Shown here in pieces: positions 1 to 5,669 of a stretch of 6,576 bases of DNA (position 1 is its first letter; each line of letters starts with the position of its first letter). The DNA comes from Nitrospina sp052156635 (lineage in GTDB: Bacteria > Nitrospinota > Nitrospinia > Nitrospinales > Nitrospinaceae), in NCBI RefSeq assembly GCF_052156635.1, contig NZ_JBQKUO010000008.1:1-6576 (forward strand), read 5' to 3'. A program made the position numbers and the translations under genes. The notes under the pieces are model-generated. The model was not told where the DNA came from. It did no database searches and worked only from the letters and a program-made list of their open reading frames with translations.

Positions 1-543
1 AAAAAAGCGCCCCTCTCGGTCCGGGAAGAAGAATTGTTTCGCAACATCCCCAAGACCAGCATGAAGCTTCTGGAAAACATTCCGCATCTCAAGGATGTGT
101 CCAAAATCGTGTTGTATCACAGGAAGGGGTTCGATGGTTCCGGTTATCCGCCCGGGACCCTGGAAGGCAAGTCCATTCCATTGGGCTCGCGGATCCTGGT
201 CCTGGTGTTCGACCTCGTGGAATTGGAAGCCTCGGGGCTGACCCGCGTGCAGGCCCTGGAGAAGATGAAGGAACGCAAGTCTCATTACGATATGGATCTT
301 CTCCGCACCTTGTACGACCATTTCCAGAATCAGGCTCAGGAAGATGAAAAAAAGCGGGTGAAGTCCGTCACCCTCGAAGGGCTCAAGGTAGGTCACGTCA
401 TCGCCAAGCGCGTGGACTCGGTGGACGGCACGCTGTTGCTCTCACCGGGGCAGATCATCACCCAGGCAAAACTGCTTCTATTGAAAAATCATCACCTCAT
501 AACCGGCATCAAGGAACCCATCCAGGTGCTGGTTGAGGAGTGA
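1..543 (+). CDS. HD-GYP-type c-di-GMP signalling protein, C-terminal part (5' end outside window)
   Basis: Frame 1 is open from the first base, so the gene begins upstream; 180 residues are visible. Seen: residues 39-50 read YHR followed by KGF and DGSGYP, which matches the GYP signature of HD-GYP domains, and a helical segment follows to about residue 100. Residues about 118-180 form a small C-terminal domain (VTLEGLKVGHVIAKRV, then DGTLLLSPGQIIT, ending in an EPIQV strand) of the kind found behind HD-GYP domains in response regulators. Family knowledge: active HD-GYP proteins hydrolyse cyclic di-GMP in the cytoplasm, often under a receiver domain. Odd: the usual HHE before DGxGYP is YHR here, and the Asp expected after the 'RIL' strand is replaced by Phe with an Asp one residue later. 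Catalysis is therefore doubtful. The HD dyad and any receiver domain lie outside the window. It is convergent with the outer-membrane protein gene, 47 bases away. I see no convincing terminator in the gap. Confidence 0.85.
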   Translation, partial: KKAPLSVREEELFRNIPKTSMKLLENIPHLKDVSKIVLYHRKGFDGSGYPPGTLEGKSIPLGSRILVLVFDLVELEASGLTRVQALEKMKERKSHYDMDLLRTLYDHFQNQAQEDEKKRVKSVTLEGLKVGHVIAKRVDSVDGTLLLSPGQIITQAKLLLLKNHHLITGIKEPIQVLVEE

Positions 544-590
544 TCTTCCCGACCCCTCCTCGTTTTCCTGGTGTGTCCCGGAAATCCCGA

Positions 591-1391
591 TCAGAACAGG
601 TTCCCCCAGCGGGTGGAAAGTCCGGCCCGGATGAACAGGTCGTTTGCCGCGTCATTCAACCCCACACCGGCTGACAGGTCGAACTGCCAGTCGGGGGTGA
701 TCAGCCACAACACCCCGCCATTGAAGGTGTGTGCATCGTCCGCCGGGTCCATCGGCACCGAGCCGAACACCTCCGCAAACACACTCCATTCCGGTGTGAG
801 CACATATGCAGGAGAAAAGGTATACGTGTAGGCGCCCAGCGTCTCACGCGCTCCGCTGGCCAGGGTGGTGGTGTTCCATTCTGCGCCCAGATTGTATGTG
901 ATGCTGAAGCGTTTTGTGATCACATTGGTAAAGAGGAGTCGCACAAAAGGGTCGTAACGCTGGCGCGACACTTCATCGTCACCAAAAGGCAGGGCCACCC
1001 CCCAGTCGAGGGCGAACTCAGGCCGCAAGCCCTCGGGCCCCCAGAAATAAAACTTGGTGCCTATGTTGCCGTCGCCGAAGCCGGAGGCATCGGGACCGCC
1101 GGTGACATCCTGTGCGATGTAACCGTCCAGGAAAAAACGCAGTTCCAGCCACTCCAGCACACCCAGACGAAACAACGGTTCCGGAAGAAGGTGCGTGGTT
1201 GCATGTCCACCGTCGTCGTCGTGGGTCAGGAAGTAACCCGTTTCGATTTGAAGTGTTCCGGGTGCGACCACACTGCTCGCGTCGGATTGCCCCGGACGGT
1301 CGGTGACGATGGGGGAAGGTTCCGCCGCCCACAAAGGCGTGGCTGCCAGCAACAGGGTGGCCAGGATGTGTCCCATTAAAATGTTTCGCAT
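591..1391 (-). CDS. Outer-membrane beta-barrel protein, putative MetA-pathway/transporter-like family (PF13557 type)
   Basis: A 266-residue protein. Residues 1-23 are a signal peptide: MRNILMGH, a hydrophobic core ATLLLAATPL, then a WAA cleavage region. The mature start, TDRPGQSDASSVVAPGTLQIE (about residues 30-50), matches the N-terminal signature of the 'putative MetA-pathway of phenol degradation' family. The rest alternates short amphipathic strands and Asp/Gly turns, such as GFGDGNIGTKFYFWGPEG, and ends on a terminal Phe (RWGNLF), as outer-membrane barrels do. I infer an outer-membrane channel; the substrate is unknown, and the family name is not evidence of phenol metabolism. Start choice: the frame stays open for 48 more codons upstream but would overlap the glycosyltransferase, and that extension has no signal-peptide character. 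The ATG at 1391 follows GGGAG (1400-1404) with 8 bases between. It is the last gene of the minus-strand block, 22 bases after the glycosyltransferase stop, so co-transcription is likely. Confidence 0.82.
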   Translation of the reverse strand: MRNILMGHILATLLLAATPLWAAEPSPIVTDRPGQSDASSVVAPGTLQIETGYFLTHDDDGGHATTHLLPEPLFRLGVLEWLELRFFLDGYIAQDVTGGPDASGFGDGNIGTKFYFWGPEGLRPEFALDWGVALPFGDDEVSRQRYDPFVRLLFTNVITKRFSITYNLGAEWNTTTLASGARETLGAYTYTFSPAYVLTPEWSVFAEVFGSVPMDPADDAHTFNGGVLWLITPDWQFDLSAGVGLNDAANDLFIRAGLSTRWGNLF

Positions 1392-1413
1392 CAAGTCAAC
1401 TCCCGTTTGGGTT

Positions 1414-2559
1414 TCAGGAAACGGTTTCGGAAATTCTGCACAATGCCTGTGCCATTTCCCGGGCACTGGACTCCCAGGAGTAGTTTCGGGATTTCTCGGG
1501 CCCCAACAACCGCGCGTTGGACCGGAAATCATCATCCCGGATCAAACGTTCCAGGTTGGCAGTCAGGGAGTTCAGGTTGAGGGGATTGGTCAGCAATGCC
1601 GCCTTGTTGACCATTTCCGGCAGGGCGGACTGGTTGGAAGTCAGCACCGGTACGCCGCTGGCCATGGCCTCCAGCAGGCACATCCCGAATCCTTCATAGA
1701 CCGACACATACACGAATCCGTACGCTCCACTGTAAAGAAGCGGCAGATCGTTCTCCTCCACGTATCCCAGGTAGAACAATTCGTCCGGGTGGTGGTACGA
1801 CCGGATGACCGCCTGCAGGCGCTCGGTGCCCCACCCCGGTGCACCCACCATCACCAGCGGGTAATCTTTTCGCAAACTTTCCGGCAGTCGGGAATAGGCG
1901 GCAATCAGGTTGGTCTGGTTCTTTTTGGGTTCCAGCGTGCCGACCGTCAGCAGATAATGCGTCGGCAGATTGTACTTGGCACGCACCGCCTCGACCTCTT
2001 CGGGTTGGCGCGGATGAAACAAAGGCGAAACACCGGGAGGAATAATGGTGATCTTTTCCCGCGACAAACCCCACGCTGAAATGATTTCGGTACGGGTGAA
2101 TTCGGACACCGTAAAAACATGTGCCGCCCGTTCCAGGCAGGCGGGTGCGTAGGTCTGCATCATCGTGCAGTAGGCCTGCCGGTGAAACTCGGGATGTTGG
2201 ATTGGCGAAAGGTCGTAAAGGATGGGTACCGTCCGCCCTTCAAACGGACGAAACAGGCATTCCGGTTCCAGGTACAGGGCATCGGTATGCGGCCGGGTCA
2301 ACTCCCGGAACCGGGCATCGATCGATTCGCGGGGGGCTTCACACAGCGACTCGCGGCATGCGATGGCTTCCGGATTGATGGGGGTGGCTTTGAGGTTGTC
2401 GGTGACTTCATCGATCGTCAACAGCCGGTCGGAGCCGTTGAAACACATCACCGTCCCCATCGTCGCCTGGCTTTTCAGTCCCTGCAGGAGGTGAAATAAG
2501 TAATTTCCGATACCCCGTAAAGGAGGCGTGAGGATCTCTGTGTTGACGATCAGTTTCAA
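1414..2559 (-). CDS. GT4-family glycosyltransferase (GT-B fold), probable mannosyltransferase, TTG start
   Basis: A 381-residue cytoplasmic, nucleotide-sugar-dependent glycosyltransferase. Seen: the N-terminal fold opens with KLIVNTEILTPPLRGIGNY (residues 2-20), the acceptor-side glycine loop. The interdomain region has LYDLSPIQHPEFH (115-126) and TVSEFTRTEI (150-159). The donor domain has IIPPGVSPLFHP (172-183), VGTLEPKKNQ (206-215) and the EX7E motif E289-E297 within YEGFGMCLLEAMASGVPV. These place it in GT4 ('glycosyl transferases group 1'). Mannose as donor sugar is inferred from the GDP-mannose gene directly upstream. Start: the frame extends to an ATG at 2748 (overlapping the upstream gene by 53 bases) and has another ATG at 2649. 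The TTG at 2559 sits 11 bases after a strong GGAGGAGG, gives the family's usual length, and begins exactly where the fold begins. The excluded segment is AT-rich and unlike the flanking coding sequence. It is the middle gene of the block; the product could be an exopolysaccharide, O-antigen or glycolipid. Confidence 0.9.
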   Translation of the reverse strand: MKLIVNTEILTPPLRGIGNYLFHLLQGLKSQATMGTVMCFNGSDRLLTIDEVTDNLKATPINPEAIACRESLCEAPRESIDARFRELTRPHTDALYLEPECLFRPFEGRTVPILYDLSPIQHPEFHRQAYCTMMQTYAPACLERAAHVFTVSEFTRTEIISAWGLSREKITIIPPGVSPLFHPRQPEEVEAVRAKYNLPTHYLLTVGTLEPKKNQTNLIAAYSRLPESLRKDYPLVMVGAPGWGTERLQAVIRSYHHPDELFYLGYVEENDLPLLYSGAYGFVYVSVYEGFGMCLLEAMASGVPVLTSNQSALPEMVNKAALLTNPLNLNSLTANLERLIRDDDFRSNARLLGPEKSRNYSWESSAREMAQALCRISETVS

Positions 2560-2570
2560 ACGAAAACGGC

Positions 2571-2578
2571 CCTCCTCC
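2571..2578 (-). promoter_or_regulatory. Strong Shine-Dalgarno that sets the glycosyltransferase TTG start
   Basis: The minus strand reads GGAGGAGG here, 11 bases ahead of the TTG codon at 2559. It is the strongest ribosome-binding match in the block. The two upstream ATGs in the same frame do worse: the one at 2649 has only GAGGG at 13 bases. Confidence 0.7.
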
Positions 2579-2589
2579 CAAGCCGAAAG

Positions 2590-2609
2590 ACTATTTGGAT
2601 TCAAATAGT
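2590..2609 (-). repeat. Perfect 8-bp inverted repeat in the glycosyltransferase leader
   Basis: The minus strand reads ACTATTTG-AATC-CAAATAGT: two perfect 8-base arms around a 4-base loop, 11 bases ahead of the Shine-Dalgarno. No U-tract follows, so it does not look like a classical terminator. A -10-like TATAAC (2613-2608, minus strand) runs into the arm, but no convincing -35 box sits at the right distance. It could be an operator at an internal promoter, a leader hairpin affecting translation, or an mRNA stability element. The symmetry is seen; any function is inference. Confidence 0.45.
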
Positions 2610-2695
2610 TATATACAATTTGCGGGATTTTGGGGCGATTTGCAAACATTTTCGGAAAATCGCCCTCTTGGACCTGATTCCGGAAAGGGGGAAAA

Positions 2696-4183
2696 TCAAT
2701 CCGATTCCGTTTCGTCCGGCGGGGGAACTCGACCGTAGATGTCGGCAAAACGCACGATGTCGTCCTCTCCCAGGTAGGGTCCTGTGGAGACCTCGATGAT
2801 GATGAGGGGCCGGTCGCCGCAGTTGGTCACACGGTGGCGGGTTTCGGGAGGAATCCTGAGGGTGTCGTTGATGGAAAGCACCTGTTCGGTTTCGCCCAGA
2901 ATCACCCGGCATTCTCCCTGAACGATCACCCAGTGTTCGAGGCGGTGGTGGTGCAGTTGCAGCGACAGCATGCCGCCGGGTGCGACCACGATGCGTTTTA
3001 CCTGGTAACCCTCTCCCTGGTCCACCACGGCAAACCGGCCCCACGGACGGATCACCTCGCGGCCGCTGTCGCCCGCCGGGTGGTGGCGTTTTTTCAATTC
3101 CGCCACCACCTTCCGCAAGGAGTCCAGGTGATCGCGGTCGGCCACCAGCAGGGCGTCCTCGGTATCAATAACAAAGGCGTCTTTCATGCCGACCACGGCG
3201 ACCAGTCGCGATCCCGCCTGCACAAAACAGTGTTCGCTTCCAAGGTGGAGGATGTCCCCCTCGCCACGGTTGCCGTGTTCGTCTTCAGGGAAACAACGCG
3301 CCACCGCCTCCCAGTTGCCGAGGTCGTCCCAGCCCGGGTCGCAACGCACCACCGCCACCTGCCGGGCTTTTTCCATCACCGCGTAATCAACGGAAATCGA
3401 GGGGACTTTCTGGAACCGGTCGCGGTTCACCTTCAAGGCCCGGTCACGCACGCGCGACCCTTCCCAGCAGTTCAGAACCCCGTCGTGCACCTCCGGCGCG
3501 GTGCGGAGCAGAGCGCCCATGAACACGTCACAGCGGAAACAGAACATACCCGCGTTCCACAGGTAACGGCCGGAGGCAACAAACGCTTCGGCGCGTTCAC
3601 GGTCCGGTTTTTCGACGAACTGGGTGACTTCCTGCACCGCCACGCCGCGCTCGGAGCGCAGCGGCGAAGGCGACAGCAGGTGTTCCAGCGAATCGCCCAG
3701 TTCAATGTAACCGTAACCCGTCTCCGGACGTTCGGGTTCGATGCCGATGGTGACAAGAAAATTGTTTTCCGCAAGCTCACGTGCGGTGGCGACCGCGGTC
3801 TGCAAAACTTCAGGACGCGCCAGGTGCTGGTCCGCCGCCAGCACAAACAGAACCGTCTCCGGTCCCACTTCCTGCGACACGTACAAGGCTGCCAGCGCGA
3901 TCGCCGGGGCGGTGTTGCGTCCCATCGGCTCCAGGATGAAATCGAGGGGAACGTTACCGTGATCGGGCAACGCGGCGTATTCGTTCAGGATCGGGTATTG
4001 CAGGTGACGGGGGCCGGCGACGACAATGCGGTCGGTGTCTTCAAAATGAAGCACGCGGTCGAAGGTGCGGCGCAAAAGAGAATCGCCGCCCGCCGGGGCC
4101 AGAAACGGTTTGGGATGGTCCTCCCGTGACAGGGGCCACAACCGGGTACCCGCGCCGCCGGAGAGAATGACGGGAACAATCAT
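2696..4183 (-). CDS. manC: Bifunctional mannose-1-phosphate guanylyltransferase / mannose-6-phosphate isomerase
   Basis: A 495-residue cytoplasmic enzyme of the ManC/AlgA type. Family knowledge: the C-terminal cupin interconverts fructose-6-P and mannose-6-P, and the N-terminal domain makes GDP-mannose from mannose-1-P and GTP. Seen: the pyrophosphorylase signature GGAGTRLWPLSRE (9-21) with HPKPF (23-27), LAADQH (115-120), GYGYIE (156-161), FVEKP (189-193), WNAGMF (209-214), SVDYAVMEKA (264-273) and WDDLGNW (285-291). The cupin starts with RPWGRF (379-384), carries metal-site histidines in LQLHHHRLEHW (408-418), and ends IEVSTGPYLGEDDIVRF...DIYGR (463-485). The length is slightly above the usual ~480. 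Start: the frame extends 13 codons further, but the ATG at 4183 begins the typical MIVPVILSGG and follows AAGGGA at about 6 bases. It is first in the minus-strand block, 136 bases ahead of the glycosyltransferase start. The matching phosphomannomutase is not in the window. The symbol manC is by family; algA, cpsB and xanB are used for the same architecture. Confidence 0.95.
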   Translation of the reverse strand: MIVPVILSGGAGTRLWPLSREDHPKPFLAPAGGDSLLRRTFDRVLHFEDTDRIVVAGPRHLQYPILNEYAALPDHGNVPLDFILEPMGRNTAPAIALAALYVSQEVGPETVLFVLAADQHLARPEVLQTAVATARELAENNFLVTIGIEPERPETGYGYIELGDSLEHLLSPSPLRSERGVAVQEVTQFVEKPDRERAEAFVASGRYLWNAGMFCFRCDVFMGALLRTAPEVHDGVLNCWEGSRVRDRALKVNRDRFQKVPSISVDYAVMEKARQVAVVRCDPGWDDLGNWEAVARCFPEDEHGNRGEGDILHLGSEHCFVQAGSRLVAVVGMKDAFVIDTEDALLVADRDHLDSLRKVVAELKKRHHPAGDSGREVIRPWGRFAVVDQGEGYQVKRIVVAPGGMLSLQLHHHRLEHWVIVQGECRVILGETEQVLSINDTLRIPPETRHRVTNCGDRPLIIIEVSTGPYLGEDDIVRFADIYGRVPPPDETESD

Positions 4184-4261
4184 GTTCTGTCCCTTTGGTC
4201 CGCCTTGGGATGAAGCCCACAAAAAAGGGGGTGCGGATCATGGGCATGACCGGGCAACCCC

Positions 4262-4273
4262 CTGAAATTTCAG
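4262..4273. promoter_or_regulatory. 12-bp perfect palindrome in the divergent intergenic region (possible operator)
   Basis: CTGAAATTTCAG is a perfect 12-base palindrome between manC and the small charged-protein gene. On the minus strand it overlaps a weak promoter-like pair: TTGTAA (4293-4288) and TGAAAT (4272-4267), with a 15-base spacer. A repressor site for the manC block is possible. It does not match a Zur or Fur box that I recognise. A single short palindrome can arise by chance. Confidence 0.25.
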
Positions 4274-4299
4274 ACTAACAGAATCGTTTACAAAAATCA

Positions 4300-4327
4300 T
4301 TGGGAAAAAGGCAGCCTGTTGTAGAAT
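4300..4327 (+). promoter_or_regulatory. Sigma-70-like promoter for the small-protein/COG0523 gene pair
   Basis: TTGGGA (4300-4305, four of six consensus bases) and TAGAAT (4322-4327, five of six) are separated by 16 bases. Transcription would start near 4334, giving a leader of about 70 bases before the ATG at 4404. The region is markedly more AT-rich than the genes on either side. It is the best promoter match I found in the window. Confidence 0.45.
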
Positions 4328-4362
4328 GAGGGTCGGCCTCAACCGGGCCAAATAAAAACCTT

Positions 4363-4382
4363 TTTCATTTCATTTTCATTCA
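4363..4382 (+). repeat. Short pyrimidine-rich CATT(T) repeat in the leader
   Basis: Three CATT units separated by one or two T, ending CATTCA, lie in the predicted untranslated leader just before the Shine-Dalgarno. The tract leaves the ribosome-binding site unstructured. No known binding motif is recognised, and it may be simple low-complexity leader sequence. Confidence 0.3.
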
Positions 4383-4388
4383 GTTTGT

Positions 4389-4394
4389 GGAGGT
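4389..4394 (+). promoter_or_regulatory. Shine-Dalgarno that favours the second ATG of the small gene
   Basis: GGAGGT abuts the first in-frame ATG (4395) with no spacer, which would not allow normal initiation. It lies 9 bases ahead of the second ATG at 4404, a normal distance. The start was therefore moved three codons downstream. Confidence 0.65.
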
Positions 4395-4403
4395 ATGAAT
4401 TTC

Positions 4404-4616
4404 ATGTCGGGAGATGAAAAGAAAAAGCAGCTCTGGCAGTCGGTGCTGGCGGACAAAAGTTTCGTGAAGAAAGACGCCGGCGAGCCCCGGTCGGGCATCA
4501 AGTCGAAGATCGACAAGGTGTACGACGAACTGGAAATCGAAAAACGTTATGAAGAAGTCCGGGAGACGGAAGACCGGACGGAAGATGCGCCCGCCGACGG
4601 ACCGCGCGCTTCTTAA
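4404..4616 (+). CDS. Small, highly charged protein of unknown function (70 residues)
   Basis: I do not recognise this protein. It begins MSGDEKKKQLWQSVL and has more than 30 Asp, Glu, Lys and Arg among 70 residues. It contains no Cys and no His. A Trp at residue 11 is its only strongly hydrophobic landmark. The segment SKIDKVYDELEIEKRYEEVRE (about 34-54) is predicted by eye to be a continuous charged helix, possibly a short coiled coil. The tail (about 55-70) is rich in Asp, Pro and Ala and is probably disordered. There is no signal peptide or membrane segment, so it is likely cytoplasmic. Evidence that it is a real gene: an excellent GGAGGT at 9 bases, an upstream promoter, and 50 bases between its stop and the COG0523 GTPase gene on the same strand. 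The lack of Cys and His argues against direct metal binding, even though its neighbour is a putative metallochaperone. It could be a lineage-specific regulator or partner; that is inference only. Confidence 0.7.
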   Translation: MSGDEKKKQLWQSVLADKSFVKKDAGEPRSGIKSKIDKVYDELEIEKRYEEVRETEDRTEDAPADGPRAS

Positions 4617-4625
4617 AAGGTCCGT
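4597..4625 (+). repeat. 7-bp stem-loop across the stop codon of the small gene
   Basis: ACGGACC (4597-4603) and GGTCCGT (4619-4625) are perfect complements around a 15-base loop that contains the TAA stop. No U-tract follows, so a Rho-independent terminator is unlikely. In the transcript it could limit ribosome read-on or affect how much of the downstream GTPase is made. Confidence 0.35.
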
Positions 4626-4629
4626 ACCC

Positions 4630-4641
4630 GTTTCCGGAAAC
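4630..4641. repeat. 12-bp perfect palindrome between the small gene and the GTPase gene
   Basis: GTTTCCGGAAAC is a perfect palindrome five bases after the stem-loop at 4597-4625 and 25 bases before the GTPase ATG. With no loop it would not make a good RNA hairpin, so a dimeric protein site is the more natural reading. Chance is not excluded, and no known operator is matched. Confidence 0.25.
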
Positions 4642-4666
4642 TCACCCTTTCGCCATCAGGCTTTCC

Positions 4667-5668
4667 ATGCAAGGCAATAAAGAAAAACACCGGGAACTCC
4701 CCGTCACCCTGCTGGCGGGGTTTCTCGGATCGGGCAAGACCACCCTGCTCAATCACATCCTCACCGGCCGGCATGGCCGGCGCATCGCCGTCATCGAAAA
4801 CGAGTTCGGTGAAATCGGCATCGACCACGATCTGGTGGTCGGCGCGGAGGAGGATCTGTTTGAAATGAGCAACGGGTGTGTCTGTTGCTCGATCAAAGGG
4901 GACCTGATCGAGACGCTCAACCGGCTGCTTGCACGGCAGAAGCAGATCGATTACATCGTGATCGAAGCGACCGGTCTCGCCTCACCCGGACCCATCGCCC
5001 AGGCGTTCATGGTGGAGGAGGACATCGCTCAGGGGTTGAAGCTGGACGGGGTGGTGACGCTGGTCGACTGCAAGCACATCGAGATGCAACTCGAAGACCT
5101 GGATGTGGCCTGGGAACAGATCGCCTTTTCCAATGTGCTCCTGCTCAATAAAACCGACCTGGTGTCGGCTGAGGAACGGGACCGCGTGCACAAGCGCATT
5201 GCAGGAATCAACCCCACCGCAACCCTTCACGTCACCCGGCATGCGCAGGTTTCCCTCGACCAGGTGCTGGACATCGGCGGTTTCGACCTTAAGCGTCTGA
5301 ACTTCGACGACGCCGGACACGACCACGCGCATGAGGACGGACACGACCACGACGATACCGAGCCGCGGCACGGGGAGGCCATCACCTCCGTCGGCATCAC
5401 GGTGCCCGGTTGCATCGATCCCAACCGATTCAATATCTGGTTGCAGATGCTGTACCTCACCGAAGGGATGGATGTGTTTCGCTCCAAGGGCATCCTGAAT
5501 GTCGAGGACTCACCCAATCGCTATGTTTTCCAGAGCGTGTACATGATGTTTGACGCGAGGGAGGACAGGCCGTGGGGAGAATCGCCCCGCCAAAACACCC
5601 TGCTGTTCATCGGGCGCAACCTGAACCGCGAGCGACTGGAAGCCGGCGTGCAATCCTGCATGGTGTGA
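4667..5668 (+). CDS. COG0523/CobW-family G3E GTPase, putative metal chaperone
   Basis: A 333-residue cytoplasmic GTPase of the COG0523 (CobW/YjiA/ZNG1-like) group. Seen: Walker A GFLGSGKT (18-25), ENEFGEIGID (45-53), the family metal motif GCVCC with C71, C73 and C74 (70-74), EATGLASPGPIAQAF (100-114), and the guanine-specificity motif NKTD (161-164). A His/Asp-rich linker at 217-235 (GHDHAHEDGHDHDD and on to H235) separates the GTPase domain from the CobW C-terminal domain (about 238-333), which ends LNRERLEAGVQSC. Family knowledge: these proteins couple GTP hydrolysis to delivering Zn, Co or other metals to client enzymes. The metal and client cannot be told from sequence. Start: the ATG at 4667 puts Walker A at the usual depth; its Shine-Dalgarno is poor (CAGG at 6 bases), which suggests coupling to the small gene 50 bases upstream. 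No Zur-like site was recognised. It is convergent with the acetyltransferase gene, one base between stops. The subfamily is unresolved, so no symbol is given. Confidence 0.93.
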   Translation: MQGNKEKHRELPVTLLAGFLGSGKTTLLNHILTGRHGRRIAVIENEFGEIGIDHDLVVGAEEDLFEMSNGCVCCSIKGDLIETLNRLLARQKQIDYIVIEATGLASPGPIAQAFMVEEDIAQGLKLDGVVTLVDCKHIEMQLEDLDVAWEQIAFSNVLLLNKTDLVSAEERDRVHKRIAGINPTATLHVTRHAQVSLDQVLDIGGFDLKRLNFDDAGHDHAHEDGHDHDDTEPRHGEAITSVGITVPGCIDPNRFNIWLQMLYLTEGMDVFRSKGILNVEDSPNRYVFQSVYMMFDAREDRPWGESPRQNTLLFIGRNLNRERLEAGVQSCMV

Positions 5669-5669
5669 T

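Noticed and set aside
544..590. Possible terminator between the convergent HD-GYP and barrel genes (TTTCC/GGAAA dyad at about 564-583)
   Set aside because: The stem is only 5 bp with a long loop, and no U-tract follows on either strand.
729..1379. 216-codon + strand open frame antisense to the outer-membrane protein gene
   Set aside because: The translation is low in hydrophobic residues with scattered Cys and Arg. The opposite strand has a signal peptide and a clear family signature.
1392..1535. N-terminal extension of the outer-membrane protein frame
   Set aside because: It would bury the signal peptide 48 residues inside the protein and overlap the glycosyltransferase. GGGAG supports the ATG at 1391.
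1303..2079. 258-codon + strand open frame antisense to the barrel and glycosyltransferase genes
   Set aside because: It crosses two genes on the other strand that are well supported by motifs, and has no domain of its own.
2834..4129. 431-codon + strand open frame antisense to manC
   Set aside because: It lies wholly opposite a gene with complete ManC/AlgA motifs. The translation is rich in Arg, His and Gln with no recognisable domain, as expected of a shadow frame in GC-rich DNA.
4202..4240. A-run next to a G-run (AAAAAAGGGGG) upstream of manC, considered as a terminator hairpin
   Set aside because: The complementary arms do not pair beyond three bases, and no gene ends upstream of it on either strand.
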